Shown: one piece after another, positions 35,851-43,708 of the stretch
How the letters are laid out: every line of letters starts with the position of its first letter
Position numbering within the stretch: the stretch's first letter is position 1
Assembly (NCBI GenBank): GCA_044870245.1
Contig: JBIOYR010000013.1
Coordinates: forward strand, 1 to 64,000
Length of the DNA: 64,000 bases
Source of the DNA: DATAFF01 sp044870245
GTDB taxonomy: Bacteria; Pseudomonadota; Alphaproteobacteria; Rhizobiales; Aestuariivirgaceae
Direction: 5' to 3'
The notes under the pieces: model-generated
The model's database searches: none
The model's input: the letters and a program-made list of their open reading frames with translations, nothing else
What the model was told of the DNA's origin: nothing
Translations under genes and position numbers: made by a program

Positions 35851-37377
35851 ATGAGCAAACTCCTTCCCACCTCGCGCCGGCGGACCGTTTCCGCCCTGGC
35901 GATTGCCGGGCTCCTCGGCGCAACGTCGCTGGCCACCATCACTGCCTTCGACCATCCGACGCCAGCCATTGCCCAGACCGCCTTTACGCGCGCGCCGGCC
36001 GAAGGGTTCGGCGATCTGGTCGAGAAGGTGATGCCGGCGGTGGTGAGCGTCGAGGCGAAGCTCGGGGTCCAGACCTCGTCCAACATCCAGGGCGACGAGG
36101 ATGACGAGGGCAACGACAGCGGCCCGCAATTCTCCATGCCGGACCTGCCGCCCGACAGCCCGTTCCGCCAGTTCTTCGAGCAGTTCCCGCGGCGCGGCTT
36201 CGGTGGCCAGCCCTTCGAGTTCAAGCGCCCGCGCAGCGGCGGCACGGCTCAGGGCTCGGGCTTCTTCATCTCCGACGACGGCTATGTCGTGACCAACAAC
36301 CATGTGGTGAAGGGCGCGAGCGAGGTCACCGTCAAGCTCTCCAATGACGGCGAGTTCAAGGCGCGGATCATCGGCACCGATCCCAAGACCGACCTGGCGC
36401 TGCTCAAGGTCGACAGCGACAAGCGCTTCAACTACGTGAATTTCTCGGCGAAGGAGCCGCGCGTCGGCGACTGGGTGATCGCCGTCGGCAACCCGTTCGG
36501 GCTTGGCGGCACCGTCACCACCGGCATCGTCTCGGCCCGCGGCCGCAATATCGGCAATGGCCCCTATGACGACTTCCTGCAGATCGATGCGCCGATCAAT
36601 CGCGGCAATTCCGGCGGTCCGGCGTTCAATCTCGATGGCGAAGTGATCGGCATCAACACCGCGATCTTCTCGCCGTCGGGCGGCTCGATCGGCATCGGCT
36701 TCGCCATTCCGGCGCAGGAGGCGGTGCATGTCATCGAGGACCTGAAGGACAAGGGCTCGGTCACCCGCGGCTGGCTCGGCGTGCAGATCCAGCCGGTCAC
36801 CGACGAGATCGCTGAAAGCGCCGGCCTCAAGGAGTCGCAGGGAGCGCTGGTCGCCGACGTGACGGAGAACTCGCCGGCGCTCAAGGCCGGCATCAAGATC
36901 GGCGATGCGATCGTCCGGCTCGACGGCGAGCAGGTGAAGGATCCTTCCGACCTGGCGCGCCGCGTCGCCCGCATCTCGCCCGGCAAGCCGGCCAAGGTGA
37001 CGGTGCTGCGCAATGGCAAGGAGGAGCAGGTGGAGCTCACCATCGGCACCATGCCCGCCGAGCAGAAGGAGGCTAATGCCCAGCCCGACACGGAGCAGAC
37101 GGCGCCGGCCAAGCCGAAGCTCGGCCTCACCCTCGAGAAGTCGAGCGACGGCAAGGGCGTGCTGGTGTCGGCGGTCGAGCCCGACAGCCCGGCATCGACC
37201 AAGGGCTTCCGGGCCGGCGATGTGGTGCTCAAGGTCGGCAATGTCGATGTCAACGACCCCTCCGCGCTGGTGGCGGCGATCGAGCAGGCCTCGAAGGACG
37301 GGCACAAGAGCATTCTGCTCCTGGTGCGCTCCGGCGAGCGCCAGCGGTTCGTGGCGCTGCCGACCGCCAAGGGCTGA
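35851..37377 (+). CDS. degP: Periplasmic serine protease DegP/Do
   Basis: A 508-residue HtrA-family protease and chaperone. The signal peptide covers roughly 1-42. The catalytic triad is His151 (TNNHVV), Asp181 (KTDLALLKV) and Ser254 (RGNSGGPA). Two PDZ domains follow at about 280-375 and 405-500. An acidic insert (GDEDDEGND near 81-89) and a Phe-rich loop precede the protease core. It follows the ccm genes as in rhizobial cycHJKL-degP clusters. Confidence 0.95.
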   Translation: MSKLLPTSRRRTVSALAIAGLLGATSLATITAFDHPTPAIAQTAFTRAPAEGFGDLVEKVMPAVVSVEAKLGVQTSSNIQGDEDDEGNDSGPQFSMPDLPPDSPFRQFFEQFPRRGFGGQPFEFKRPRSGGTAQGSGFFISDDGYVVTNNHVVKGASEVTVKLSNDGEFKARIIGTDPKTDLALLKVDSDKRFNYVNFSAKEPRVGDWVIAVGNPFGLGGTVTTGIVSARGRNIGNGPYDDFLQIDAPINRGNSGGPAFNLDGEVIGINTAIFSPSGGSIGIGFAIPAQEAVHVIEDLKDKGSVTRGWLGVQIQPVTDEIAESAGLKESQGALVADVTENSPALKAGIKIGDAIVRLDGEQVKDPSDLARRVARISPGKPAKVTVLRNGKEEQVELTIGTMPAEQKEANAQPDTEQTAPAKPKLGLTLEKSSDGKGVLVSAVEPDSPASTKGFRAGDVVLKVGNVDVNDPSALVAAIEQASKDGHKSILLLVRSGERQRFVALPTAKG

Positions 37378-37448
37378 GTTGGTGAGTCAGTAGCGTCGTT
37401 TGTTTACCTTTGCCCGGATGCGGTCTCCCCGCTCATCCGCATCCGGCG

Positions 37449-37540
37449 CCCGCGCGGGTCCTTTAATGCGTAACGGCCCGACACCCGGTTCCCCCCAACC
37501 CCGACCACTCGGGCCAAGGGGGCCCGCGCGGGCCCTTTTT
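37449..37540 (+). terminator. Intrinsic terminator(s) of degP
   Basis: A perfect palindrome at 37520-37535 gives a GGGCCC stem with a GCGC loop, followed by TTTTT (37536-37540), a classic intrinsic terminator. About 70 bp upstream, CCCGCGCGGG at 37449-37458 is followed by TCCTTTA and resembles a second, weaker copy. Both lie before the next heptamer repeat. Confidence 0.75.
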
Positions 37541-37542
37541 GA

Positions 37543-37616
37543 GGGCAGTAGGCAGTAGGCATTAGGCATTAGGGAAGGACGCCTCTCACGGCCTATTGCC
37601 TAATGCCGACTGCCTT
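37543..37616. repeat. TAGGCAG heptamer palindrome after the degP terminator
   Basis: Left arm GGCAGTAGGCAGTAGGCATT and onward, a GGGAAGG centre, right arm CACGGCCTATTGCC to GACTGCC. It lies directly after the degP terminator and 15 bp before the response regulator start. It is the only copy not within about 25 nt of a stop codon. Confidence 0.93.
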
Positions 37617-37630
37617 TTTAGGCTCCCCCC

Positions 37631-38305
37631 ATGCGCATTCTGGTTGTCGAGGATGATCGCGAATCGGCATCCTGGCTGATCAAGGGGCTGACCGAGGCCG
37701 GTCATGTCGCCGATCATGCACGGGACGGGCCGGAGGGCGTGACGCTCGCCCGCGAGCGGGTGCATGACGTGGTGGTGATGGACCGCATGCTGCCGCAGCT
37801 CGACGGCCTCAACGCCATCCGGATGATGCGGGCCGAGGGCATCCACACCCCGGTGCTGATCCTGTCGGCGCTCAGCGATGTCGACGAGAAGGTCAAGGGC
37901 CTGCGCGCCGGCGGCGACGACTATCTCGCCAAGCCCTATGCCTTCACCGAGCTCCTCGCCCGCATCGAGACGCTGGCGCGGCGGCGCGCCGCCGAGCCGC
38001 AGCCGACGCGGCTGCGCACCGGCGATCTCGAGATCGATCTCCTGGCGCGCACCGCCCAGCGGGCCGGCAAGCCGATCCTGCTGCAGCCGCGCGAGTTCAA
38101 GCTGCTCGAAGATCTGATGCGCAATGCCGGCAATGTGGTGACCCGCACCATGCTGCTGGAGAATGTCTGGGACTATCATTTCGACCCCCAGACCAATGTC
38201 ATCGACGTGCATATTTCGCGGCTGCGCTCGAAGATCGACAAGGGCTTCGCCGAGCCCCTGCTGCACACGGTGCGCGGCGCCGGATACACGATCCGTGCGA
38301 GTTAG
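37631..38305 (+). CDS. OmpR-family response regulator (FeuP-like position)
   Basis: A 224-residue regulator with receiver pocket EDD at 7-9, phosphoacceptor Asp51 (VMDRMLP), the Ser of LSALS and Lys of AKPY. The C-terminal winged helix ends with TNVIDVHISRLRSKID. The position after degP and before a kinase matches FeuP/FeuQ, which control envelope or osmotic functions in rhizobia; that identity is inferred from synteny only. It overlaps the kinase gene by 11 bp. Confidence 0.9.
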   Translation: MRILVVEDDRESASWLIKGLTEAGHVADHARDGPEGVTLARERVHDVVVMDRMLPQLDGLNAIRMMRAEGIHTPVLILSALSDVDEKVKGLRAGGDDYLAKPYAFTELLARIETLARRRAAEPQPTRLRTGDLEIDLLARTAQRAGKPILLQPREFKLLEDLMRNAGNVVTRTMLLENVWDYHFDPQTNVIDVHISRLRSKIDKGFAEPLLHTVRGAGYTIRAS

Positions 38306-39683
38306 ATCGAGCCTCTCGAGCCTTGTCCGCACCTCGACCTTTCGCCTTGCCGCCATCTATGTCGTGATCTTCGCAGCATCGGTCGGGGCGGTGCTGGCCT
38401 ATGTCTATTGGTCGACCGCGAGCCTGCTCGAGAACCAGACCGACAATGCGATCGGCTCGGAGGTCAAGGCGATCGCCGAGGTCTATCGCCAGAACGGGCT
38501 GCCGGGGGTGCTCGAGCAGGTGATGCTCAGGACGGCCGAGGAGAACCAGGGCGTCTACATCTTCACCAACCCGGTCGGGCGGCGGCTCGCCGGCAATCTG
38601 CCGGGCCTGCCGGTCGAGGCGACGGGCGAGCATGGCTGGATCGAGTTCGACTACGCCAACCAGGAGGGCCGGTCGCTGGCCCGCCACCGCGCCAAGGCCT
38701 ATTACACCGAGCTCGAAGGCGGCTTCCGGCTGATCGTCGGGCGCGATGTCGAGGAGCGGCGGCGGTTCGACGGCATCATCAAGAACTCGACGATCGGCGG
38801 GCTGACGCTGGCGCTGGTGCTGGGGCTGGTCGGCGGGCTCCTGATGAGCCGCAACTTCCTCAAGCGGATCGAGCGGCTGACGGCGGCGAGCCGCACCATC
38901 ATGGAGGGCGATTTCGCCCAGCGCATGCCGCTCACCGGCACCGGCGACGAGCTCGACCGGCTGTCGGCGGCACTCAACGCGATGCTCGACCGGATCGAGC
39001 GGCTGATGCAGGGGATGCGCGAGGTGTCGAGCAATGTGGCGCATGACCTCAAGACGCCGCTGACCCGCATCAAGGCGCGCGCCGAGGATGCGCTGCGCAC
39101 CGGCGAGGCACGCGACTATCGCCTGGCGCTCGAGCGCACCATCGATGAATCGGACAAGCTGCTCGCCACCTTCAACGCGCTGCTCTCGATCGCCAAGGCG
39201 GAATCGGGCGAGGCGCGCGAGGGCATCGCGCCGATGGACGCGGCCGAGCTCGCCGCCGACATCGCCGAGCTCTACGACCCGACGATCGAGGAGGCGGGCG
39301 GACGGCTGACGGTGGCGGCGCCCGAGCCCATCATGATCCGCGCCGACCGGCAGCTGCTCGCCCAGGCGCTCACCAACCTCCTCGACAATGCGATCAAATA
39401 CGGGCCGGGGCCGGACGGGCGTCCGGATGTCGCGATCTCGGTCAGCGCCGAGGATGGCGAGGCGCGGATCGAGGTCGCCGATCGCGGTCCCGGCATCCCG
39501 GTCGGCGAGCGCGAGCGGGTGAAGGAGCGCTTCACCCGGCTCGACGAGAGCCGCACGCTCCCCGGCTCGGGGCTCGGCCTGTCGCTCGCCGCGTCGGTCG
39601 CACGGCTGCATGGCGGCCGGCTCGAGCTCGACGACAACCGCCCGGGGCTGGTGGCGCGGCTGGTGGTGCCGGCGATGGGGTAG
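38295..39683 (+). CDS. Membrane sensor histidine kinase (FeuQ-like position)
   Basis: A 462-residue kinase starting at a GTG that overlaps the regulator stop. Two spans (about 13-35 and 157-178) enclose a periplasmic region of about 120 residues. A HAMP domain follows (LPLTGTGDELDRL), then His250 in AHDLKTPLTR, the N box LLDNAIKYG, DRGPGIP and GSGLGLSLA. The GTG is the only start in this frame that keeps the first span complete. Confidence 0.9.
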   Translation: MRVRSSLSSLVRTSTFRLAAIYVVIFAASVGAVLAYVYWSTASLLENQTDNAIGSEVKAIAEVYRQNGLPGVLEQVMLRTAEENQGVYIFTNPVGRRLAGNLPGLPVEATGEHGWIEFDYANQEGRSLARHRAKAYYTELEGGFRLIVGRDVEERRRFDGIIKNSTIGGLTLALVLGLVGGLLMSRNFLKRIERLTAASRTIMEGDFAQRMPLTGTGDELDRLSAALNAMLDRIERLMQGMREVSSNVAHDLKTPLTRIKARAEDALRTGEARDYRLALERTIDESDKLLATFNALLSIAKAESGEAREGIAPMDAAELAADIAELYDPTIEEAGGRLTVAAPEPIMIRADRQLLAQALTNLLDNAIKYGPGPDGRPDVAISVSAEDGEARIEVADRGPGIPVGERERVKERFTRLDESRTLPGSGLGLSLAASVARLHGGRLELDDNRPGLVARLVVPAMG

Positions 39684-39686
39684 GTG

Positions 39687-39746
39687 GGCAGTGGGGAGTA
39701 GGCAGAGAGCACCAGTCACTGCCTATTGCCTAATGCCGACTGCCTC
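39687..39746. repeat. Degenerate TAGGCAG heptamer palindrome
   Basis: Left arm is GGGCAGTGGGGAGTAGGCAG, with two diverged units. The right arm has CACTGCCTATTGCCTAATGCC and GACTGCC. Begins 4 nt after the kinase stop. The most decayed double-armed copy in the window. Confidence 0.88.
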
Positions 39747-39775
39747 TCTTCCACTGTTGCGTTAACCCCTGGGCT

Positions 39776-39787
39776 GTGGTATACCAC
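39776..39787. promoter_or_regulatory. Palindromic operator GTGGTATACCAC
   Basis: A perfect 12-bp palindrome ending 5 bp before the GntR gene start. FadR/VanR-type GntR proteins bind short palindromes of the TGGTxxxACCA or TTGTATACAA kind, so this is a good candidate for autoregulation. The same 10-bp core TGGTATACCA recurs at 56009-56018. Confidence 0.6.
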
Positions 39788-39792
39788 GGCCG

Positions 39793-40551
39793 ATGACGTC
39801 CGGCACGACCCTGACAGCGACCAAGGCGCAACCGGCCAAGGGCTCGAAGCTCGAGCTCAAGCCGGTCGGCGGCAATTTCAGCCTGAAAGAGCATATTTAC
39901 GACGTGCTCAAGAACGGCATCACGGCGATGAACATCTATGACGAGGGCGCGGATCTGCGCCTCGACGAGCGCCAGATGTCGGAGCAGCTCGGGATCTCCC
40001 GCACCCCGATCCGCGAAGCGCTGGCCCGCCTCGAGCAGGAGGGGTTCATCGAGATCCAGCCTCGGCGCGGCGTCTTCATCAAGCGCAAGTCGCTCGAGGA
40101 GATCCTCGAGATGATCACCGTGTGGGCGGCGCTCGAGAGCATGGCGGCGCGGCTCGCCTGCGGGCATGCGAGCGACGAGGAGATCGCGAGCCTGCGGAGC
40201 GCGCTGCCGCCTTACCGCAAGGACGAGCTTCCGGCCCATATCGACGAATATTCGGAAACCAACATCTCCTTCCACCAGCGCATCCTCGAGCTCGGCCGCT
40301 GCCGGCTGCTCAAGGACATCGCCGACGGGCTGTTCCTCCATATGCGGGCCATTCGCGAGCGCGCCATGGCGGAAGGCGACCGGGTGCGCCGCTCGGTCGA
40401 GGACCACATGCAGATCATCGAGGCGATCGAAGCGCGCGATGCCGATCGCGCCGGGAGAGAAGTCCGCGAGCATACGATGCGGCTCCACAGCCATGTCCGG
40501 CGCACCTGGACCGATATCGACCGCGAGCATCGCGAGACGGCATCCGAATAG
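39793..40551 (+). CDS. GntR-family (FadR/FCD type) transcriptional regulator
   Basis: A 252-residue regulator. The winged helix (about 30-95) has the GntR pattern LDERQMSEQLGISRTPIREAL followed by QPRRGVFIK. The C-terminal FCD domain (about 100-235) is all-helical with metal-ligand-type His residues (ISFHQRIL, SVEDHMQIIEAI, REHTMRLHS). It probably senses an acid or acyl-CoA intermediate of the adjacent pathway. No Shine-Dalgarno sequence is seen; a palindromic operator abuts the start, so translation may be near-leaderless. It is 54 bp before the ThDP enzyme gene. Confidence 0.88.
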   Translation: MTSGTTLTATKAQPAKGSKLELKPVGGNFSLKEHIYDVLKNGITAMNIYDEGADLRLDERQMSEQLGISRTPIREALARLEQEGFIEIQPRRGVFIKRKSLEEILEMITVWAALESMAARLACGHASDEEIASLRSALPPYRKDELPAHIDEYSETNISFHQRILELGRCRLLKDIADGLFLHMRAIRERAMAEGDRVRRSVEDHMQIIEAIEARDADRAGREVREHTMRLHSHVRRTWTDIDREHRETASE

Positions 40552-40605
40552 GGTGGCCGGGTTCATTCGAGACGAAGAAGACTTTACAGGAAAGGCGCCC
40601 CAGCC

Positions 40606-42327
40606 ATGTCGACCGCGACGGATACACTGCACAGGAAGAGCCTCGACAGCAATGTGATCTCGGGGGGACGGCTCGTCGCCAAGGCCCTCAAAGCCGAGGG
40701 GGTGGACACCATCTTCACCCTGTGCGGCGGCCATATCATCGACATCTATGACGGCTGCATCGACGAGGGCATCCGCATCGTCGATGTGCGCCACGAGCAG
40801 GTGGCGGCGCATGCGGCCGACGGCTATGCCCGCCAGACCGGTAAGCTCGGCTGCGTGGTGACGACGGCGGGACCGGGCTGCACCAATGCGGTGACCGGCA
40901 TCGCCACCGCCTTCCGCTCGGAAAGCCCGGTGCTCCATATCGGCGGCCAGTCGTCGCTCTCCCAGCACAAGATGGGCTCGCTGCAGGACCTGCCGCATGT
41001 CGAGATGATGCAGCCCATCACCAAATTCGCCGCCGGCGTGTTCTCGACCGAGCGGGTGGCCGACATGATCGCGATGGCGGCGCGCGAAGCCTTCGCCGGG
41101 GCGCCGGGGCCGGCCTATCTCGAGATCCCGCGCGACGTGCTCGACCGCGAGATCGCGCTCGACAAGGCGGTGATCCCCGAGCCTGGCCATTACCGCGCCT
41201 CGACCCGCTCGATCGGCGATCCGCGCGACATCGAAAAGCTCGTCGACATCCTGGTCAAGGCGGAGCGACCGGCCATTCTCTACGGCCAGCAGGTGTGGAC
41301 GGCGCGCGGCCAGGACGAGGCGATCGCGCTCCTGCGCGGCCTCGACATTCCGGGCTATTTCAACGGCGCCTCGCGCGGGCTGCTGCCGCCGGGCGACCCC
41401 CATCATTTCGACCGCACGCGCTCGCTCGCCTTTTCCAAGGCCGACGTCATCGTCATCGTCGGCACGCCCTTCGACTTCCGCATGGGCTATGGCAAGCGGA
41501 TCGACGTGCCGACCCTCGTCCAGATCGACATGGACTACCGCACCGTCGGCAAGAACCGCGACATCACGCTGGGGCTCGTCGGCGACCCGGGCGCCATTCT
41601 CGGCGCGGTGCTCGATGCGGCAAGCGCCAAGATCGACAAGGGCAAGCGGCAGGCGCGGCAGCAATGGATGAAGCAGCTCTCGGAAGCCGAAGCGGTGGCG
41701 AGCGAGAAGCTGATGCCGCTCTTCACCTCCGACCGCTCGCCGATCCATCCCTATCGGCTGGCATGGGAGATCAACGAGTTCCTCGGCGAGGACACGGTCT
41801 ATATCGGTGATGGCGGCGATGTCGTCACCATCTCGGCGCAGGCGGTGCGGCCGCGCCGGCCGGGCCAGTGGATGGACCCGGGGGCGCTCGGCTCGCTCGG
41901 CGTCGGCACCGGCTTCGCGCTCGCCGCCAAGCTCGCCAATCCCGACAAGGAGGTGATGTGCCTCTATGGCGACGGCTCGTTCGGCATGACCGCCTTCGAC
42001 ATGGAGACCGCCAACCGCTTCAACGCGCCGTTCCTGGCGGTGATCGGCAACAATTCGGCGATGAACCAGATCCGCTACGGCCAGATCGCCAAATACGGCC
42101 CGCAGCGCGGCGATATCGGCAACAAGCTCGGCGATGTCGAGTTCTCGAAATTCGCCCATATGCTCGGCGGGCATGGCGAGGAGGTGCGCGAGGCTTCGCA
42201 GATCGGGCCGGCGCTCAAGCGGGCGCGGGCGGCGATCGCCAAGAGCGGCCTTTGCGCCGTGGTCAATGTCTGGATCGACCCGAACGAGTACGCGCCGGGG
42301 ACGAAGAATCAGACGATGTACAAGTGA
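40606..42327 (+). CDS. ThDP-dependent 2-hydroxyacyl-CoA lyase-like enzyme
   Basis: A 573-residue enzyme of the acetolactate synthase/oxalyl-CoA decarboxylase/HACL superfamily. Catalytic Glu64 is in RHEQVAAHAADG, and the ThDP-binding motif GDG(455-457)...NN(482-483) is complete. The segment LQDLPHVEMMQPITKF resembles the FQEFPQVE...YTKF stretch I recall from 2-hydroxyacyl-CoA lyases, whereas oxalyl-CoA decarboxylase has DYEEMDQ there. The C-terminus (GTKNQTMYK) may act as the lid over the active site. The predicted reaction is cleavage of a 2-hydroxyacyl-CoA to formyl-CoA and an aldehyde or ketone; acetolactate synthase is unlikely given the neighbours. It is followed by frc. Confidence 0.7.
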   Translation: MSTATDTLHRKSLDSNVISGGRLVAKALKAEGVDTIFTLCGGHIIDIYDGCIDEGIRIVDVRHEQVAAHAADGYARQTGKLGCVVTTAGPGCTNAVTGIATAFRSESPVLHIGGQSSLSQHKMGSLQDLPHVEMMQPITKFAAGVFSTERVADMIAMAAREAFAGAPGPAYLEIPRDVLDREIALDKAVIPEPGHYRASTRSIGDPRDIEKLVDILVKAERPAILYGQQVWTARGQDEAIALLRGLDIPGYFNGASRGLLPPGDPHHFDRTRSLAFSKADVIVIVGTPFDFRMGYGKRIDVPTLVQIDMDYRTVGKNRDITLGLVGDPGAILGAVLDAASAKIDKGKRQARQQWMKQLSEAEAVASEKLMPLFTSDRSPIHPYRLAWEINEFLGEDTVYIGDGGDVVTISAQAVRPRRPGQWMDPGALGSLGVGTGFALAAKLANPDKEVMCLYGDGSFGMTAFDMETANRFNAPFLAVIGNNSAMNQIRYGQIAKYGPQRGDIGNKLGDVEFSKFAHMLGGHGEEVREASQIGPALKRARAAIAKSGLCAVVNVWIDPNEYAPGTKNQTMYK

Positions 42328-42333
42328 GAAAAA

Positions 42334-42401
42334 AGGCAGTCGGCATTAGGCAGTAGGGAAGGACTCGCTTACGGCCTACTGCCTATCTGCCTACTGCCTT
42401 T
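42334..42401. repeat. TAGGCAG heptamer palindrome between lyase-like gene and frc
   Basis: Left arm GGCAGTCGGCATTAGGCAG, centre GGGAAGGACTCGC, right arm ACGGCCTACTGCC to CTACTGCC. It starts 7 nt after the lyase stop and ends right where the frc ribosome site AAGGGAGGA begins, so it sits inside an apparent operon. Confidence 0.93.
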
Positions 42402-42418
42402 AAGGGAGGACATTGCAG

Positions 42419-43696
42419 ATGAAGGCTCTGGCGGACGTCAAGGTGCTCGACTTCACCCATGTGCAGTCGGGGCCGACCTGCACGCAGCTGCTCGCCTGGC
42501 TGGGCGCCGACGTGATCAAGGTTGAGCGCCCCGGCGAGGGCGATCCGACCCGCGGTCAGCTCAGGGACGTTCCCAATGTCGACTCGCTCTATTTCACCAT
42601 GCTCAATCACAACAAGCGCTCGATCACCCTCGACACCAAGTCGCCGCACGGCAAGGAGGTGCTGGAGCGGCTGGTCAAGACCTGCGACGTGCTGGTGGAG
42701 AATTTCGCGCCGGGCGCGCTCGACCGCATGGGGCTGACCTGGGAGCGCATCCAGGAGCTCAATCCGCGGCTGATCTATGCCTCGGTCAAGGGCTTCGGAC
42801 CCGGTCCTTACGAGGACTGCAAGGTCTATGAGAATGTCGCGCAATGCACTGGCGGTTCGGCCTCGACCACCGGCTTCCGGGACGGGCCGCCGCTGGTGAC
42901 GGGCGCGCAGATCGGCGATTCCGGCACCGGCCTCCATCTCGCCTTCGGCATCGTCGCAGCACTCTACCAGCGCGAGCGCAGCGGCAAGGGCCAGCGGGTG
43001 CTCGCCGCCATGCAGGACGGCGTGCTCAATCTCTGCCGCGTCAAGCTCAGGGACCAGCAGCGGCTCCGGCATGGGCCGCTCAATGAATACAGCCAGCACG
43101 GCAAGGGGATCGCGTTCGGCGAGGCGGTGCCGCGGGCGGGCAATGATTCGGGCGGCGGCCAGCCCGGCTCGATCCTCAAATGCAAGGGCTGGGAAGACGA
43201 CCCCAACGCCTATGTCTATTTCATCACCCAGGCGGCGGCCTGGGAGAAGGTGTGCGACGTCATCGGCAAGCCGGAATGGAAGACCGACCCGGCCTATGCG
43301 ACGCCGCCGGCCCGGCTCGACAAGCTCGACCATATTTTCGCGACCGTCGAGGAGTGGACCAAGACCAAGACCAAGTTCGAGGTGATGGCGATCTGCAACC
43401 CGCTCGACATTCCCTGCGGCCCGATCCTGTCGATGAAGGAGCTGCTCGAGGAGCCGAGCCTGCGCGAGACCGGCACGGTGGTCGAGGTCGATCATCCTAC
43501 CCGGGGTAAATATCTTACAGTGGGAATGCCGGTGAAGCTGTCGGCATCGCCGGCGGAGGTCAAGCGCTCGCCGCTGCTCGGCGAGCACAATGCCGAGATC
43601 CTCGAGCAGGTGCTGGGCTATTCGGCGGAGGAGGTCCAGGCGATCACCGCCTCGGGTGCGATGGGTGCCGCCAAGCCCCGGGCGGCGGCGGAGTAG
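42419..43696 (+). CDS. frc: Formyl-CoA:oxalate CoA-transferase family enzyme
   Basis: A 425-residue class III (CaiB/BaiF) CoA-transferase very like Frc. It has the opening LDFTHVQSGPTCTQLL, the ENFAPGALDRMG segment, catalytic Asp167 in IGDSGTG and the flexible glycine loop GGGQPG at 244-249, which is characteristic of formyl-CoA transferases. It moves CoA between formyl-CoA and an acid such as oxalate. The ATG at 42419 is preceded by AAGGGAGGA. Neighbours are a lyase that could make formyl-CoA and a folate formyltransferase that could receive the formyl unit; the acid acceptor here need not be oxalate. Confidence 0.88.
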   Translation: MKALADVKVLDFTHVQSGPTCTQLLAWLGADVIKVERPGEGDPTRGQLRDVPNVDSLYFTMLNHNKRSITLDTKSPHGKEVLERLVKTCDVLVENFAPGALDRMGLTWERIQELNPRLIYASVKGFGPGPYEDCKVYENVAQCTGGSASTTGFRDGPPLVTGAQIGDSGTGLHLAFGIVAALYQRERSGKGQRVLAAMQDGVLNLCRVKLRDQQRLRHGPLNEYSQHGKGIAFGEAVPRAGNDSGGGQPGSILKCKGWEDDPNAYVYFITQAAAWEKVCDVIGKPEWKTDPAYATPPARLDKLDHIFATVEEWTKTKTKFEVMAICNPLDIPCGPILSMKELLEEPSLRETGTVVEVDHPTRGKYLTVGMPVKLSASPAEVKRSPLLGEHNAEILEQVLGYSAEEVQAITASGAMGAAKPRAAAE

Positions 43697-43708
43697 GAAA
43701 GGCCAGTC

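Noticed and set aside
40606..42327. Acetolactate synthase or oxalyl-CoA decarboxylase
   Set aside because: The neighbours do not fit branched-chain synthesis, and the segment that reads DYEEMDQ in Oxc differs. HACL-like is preferred, though Oxc activity is not excluded.
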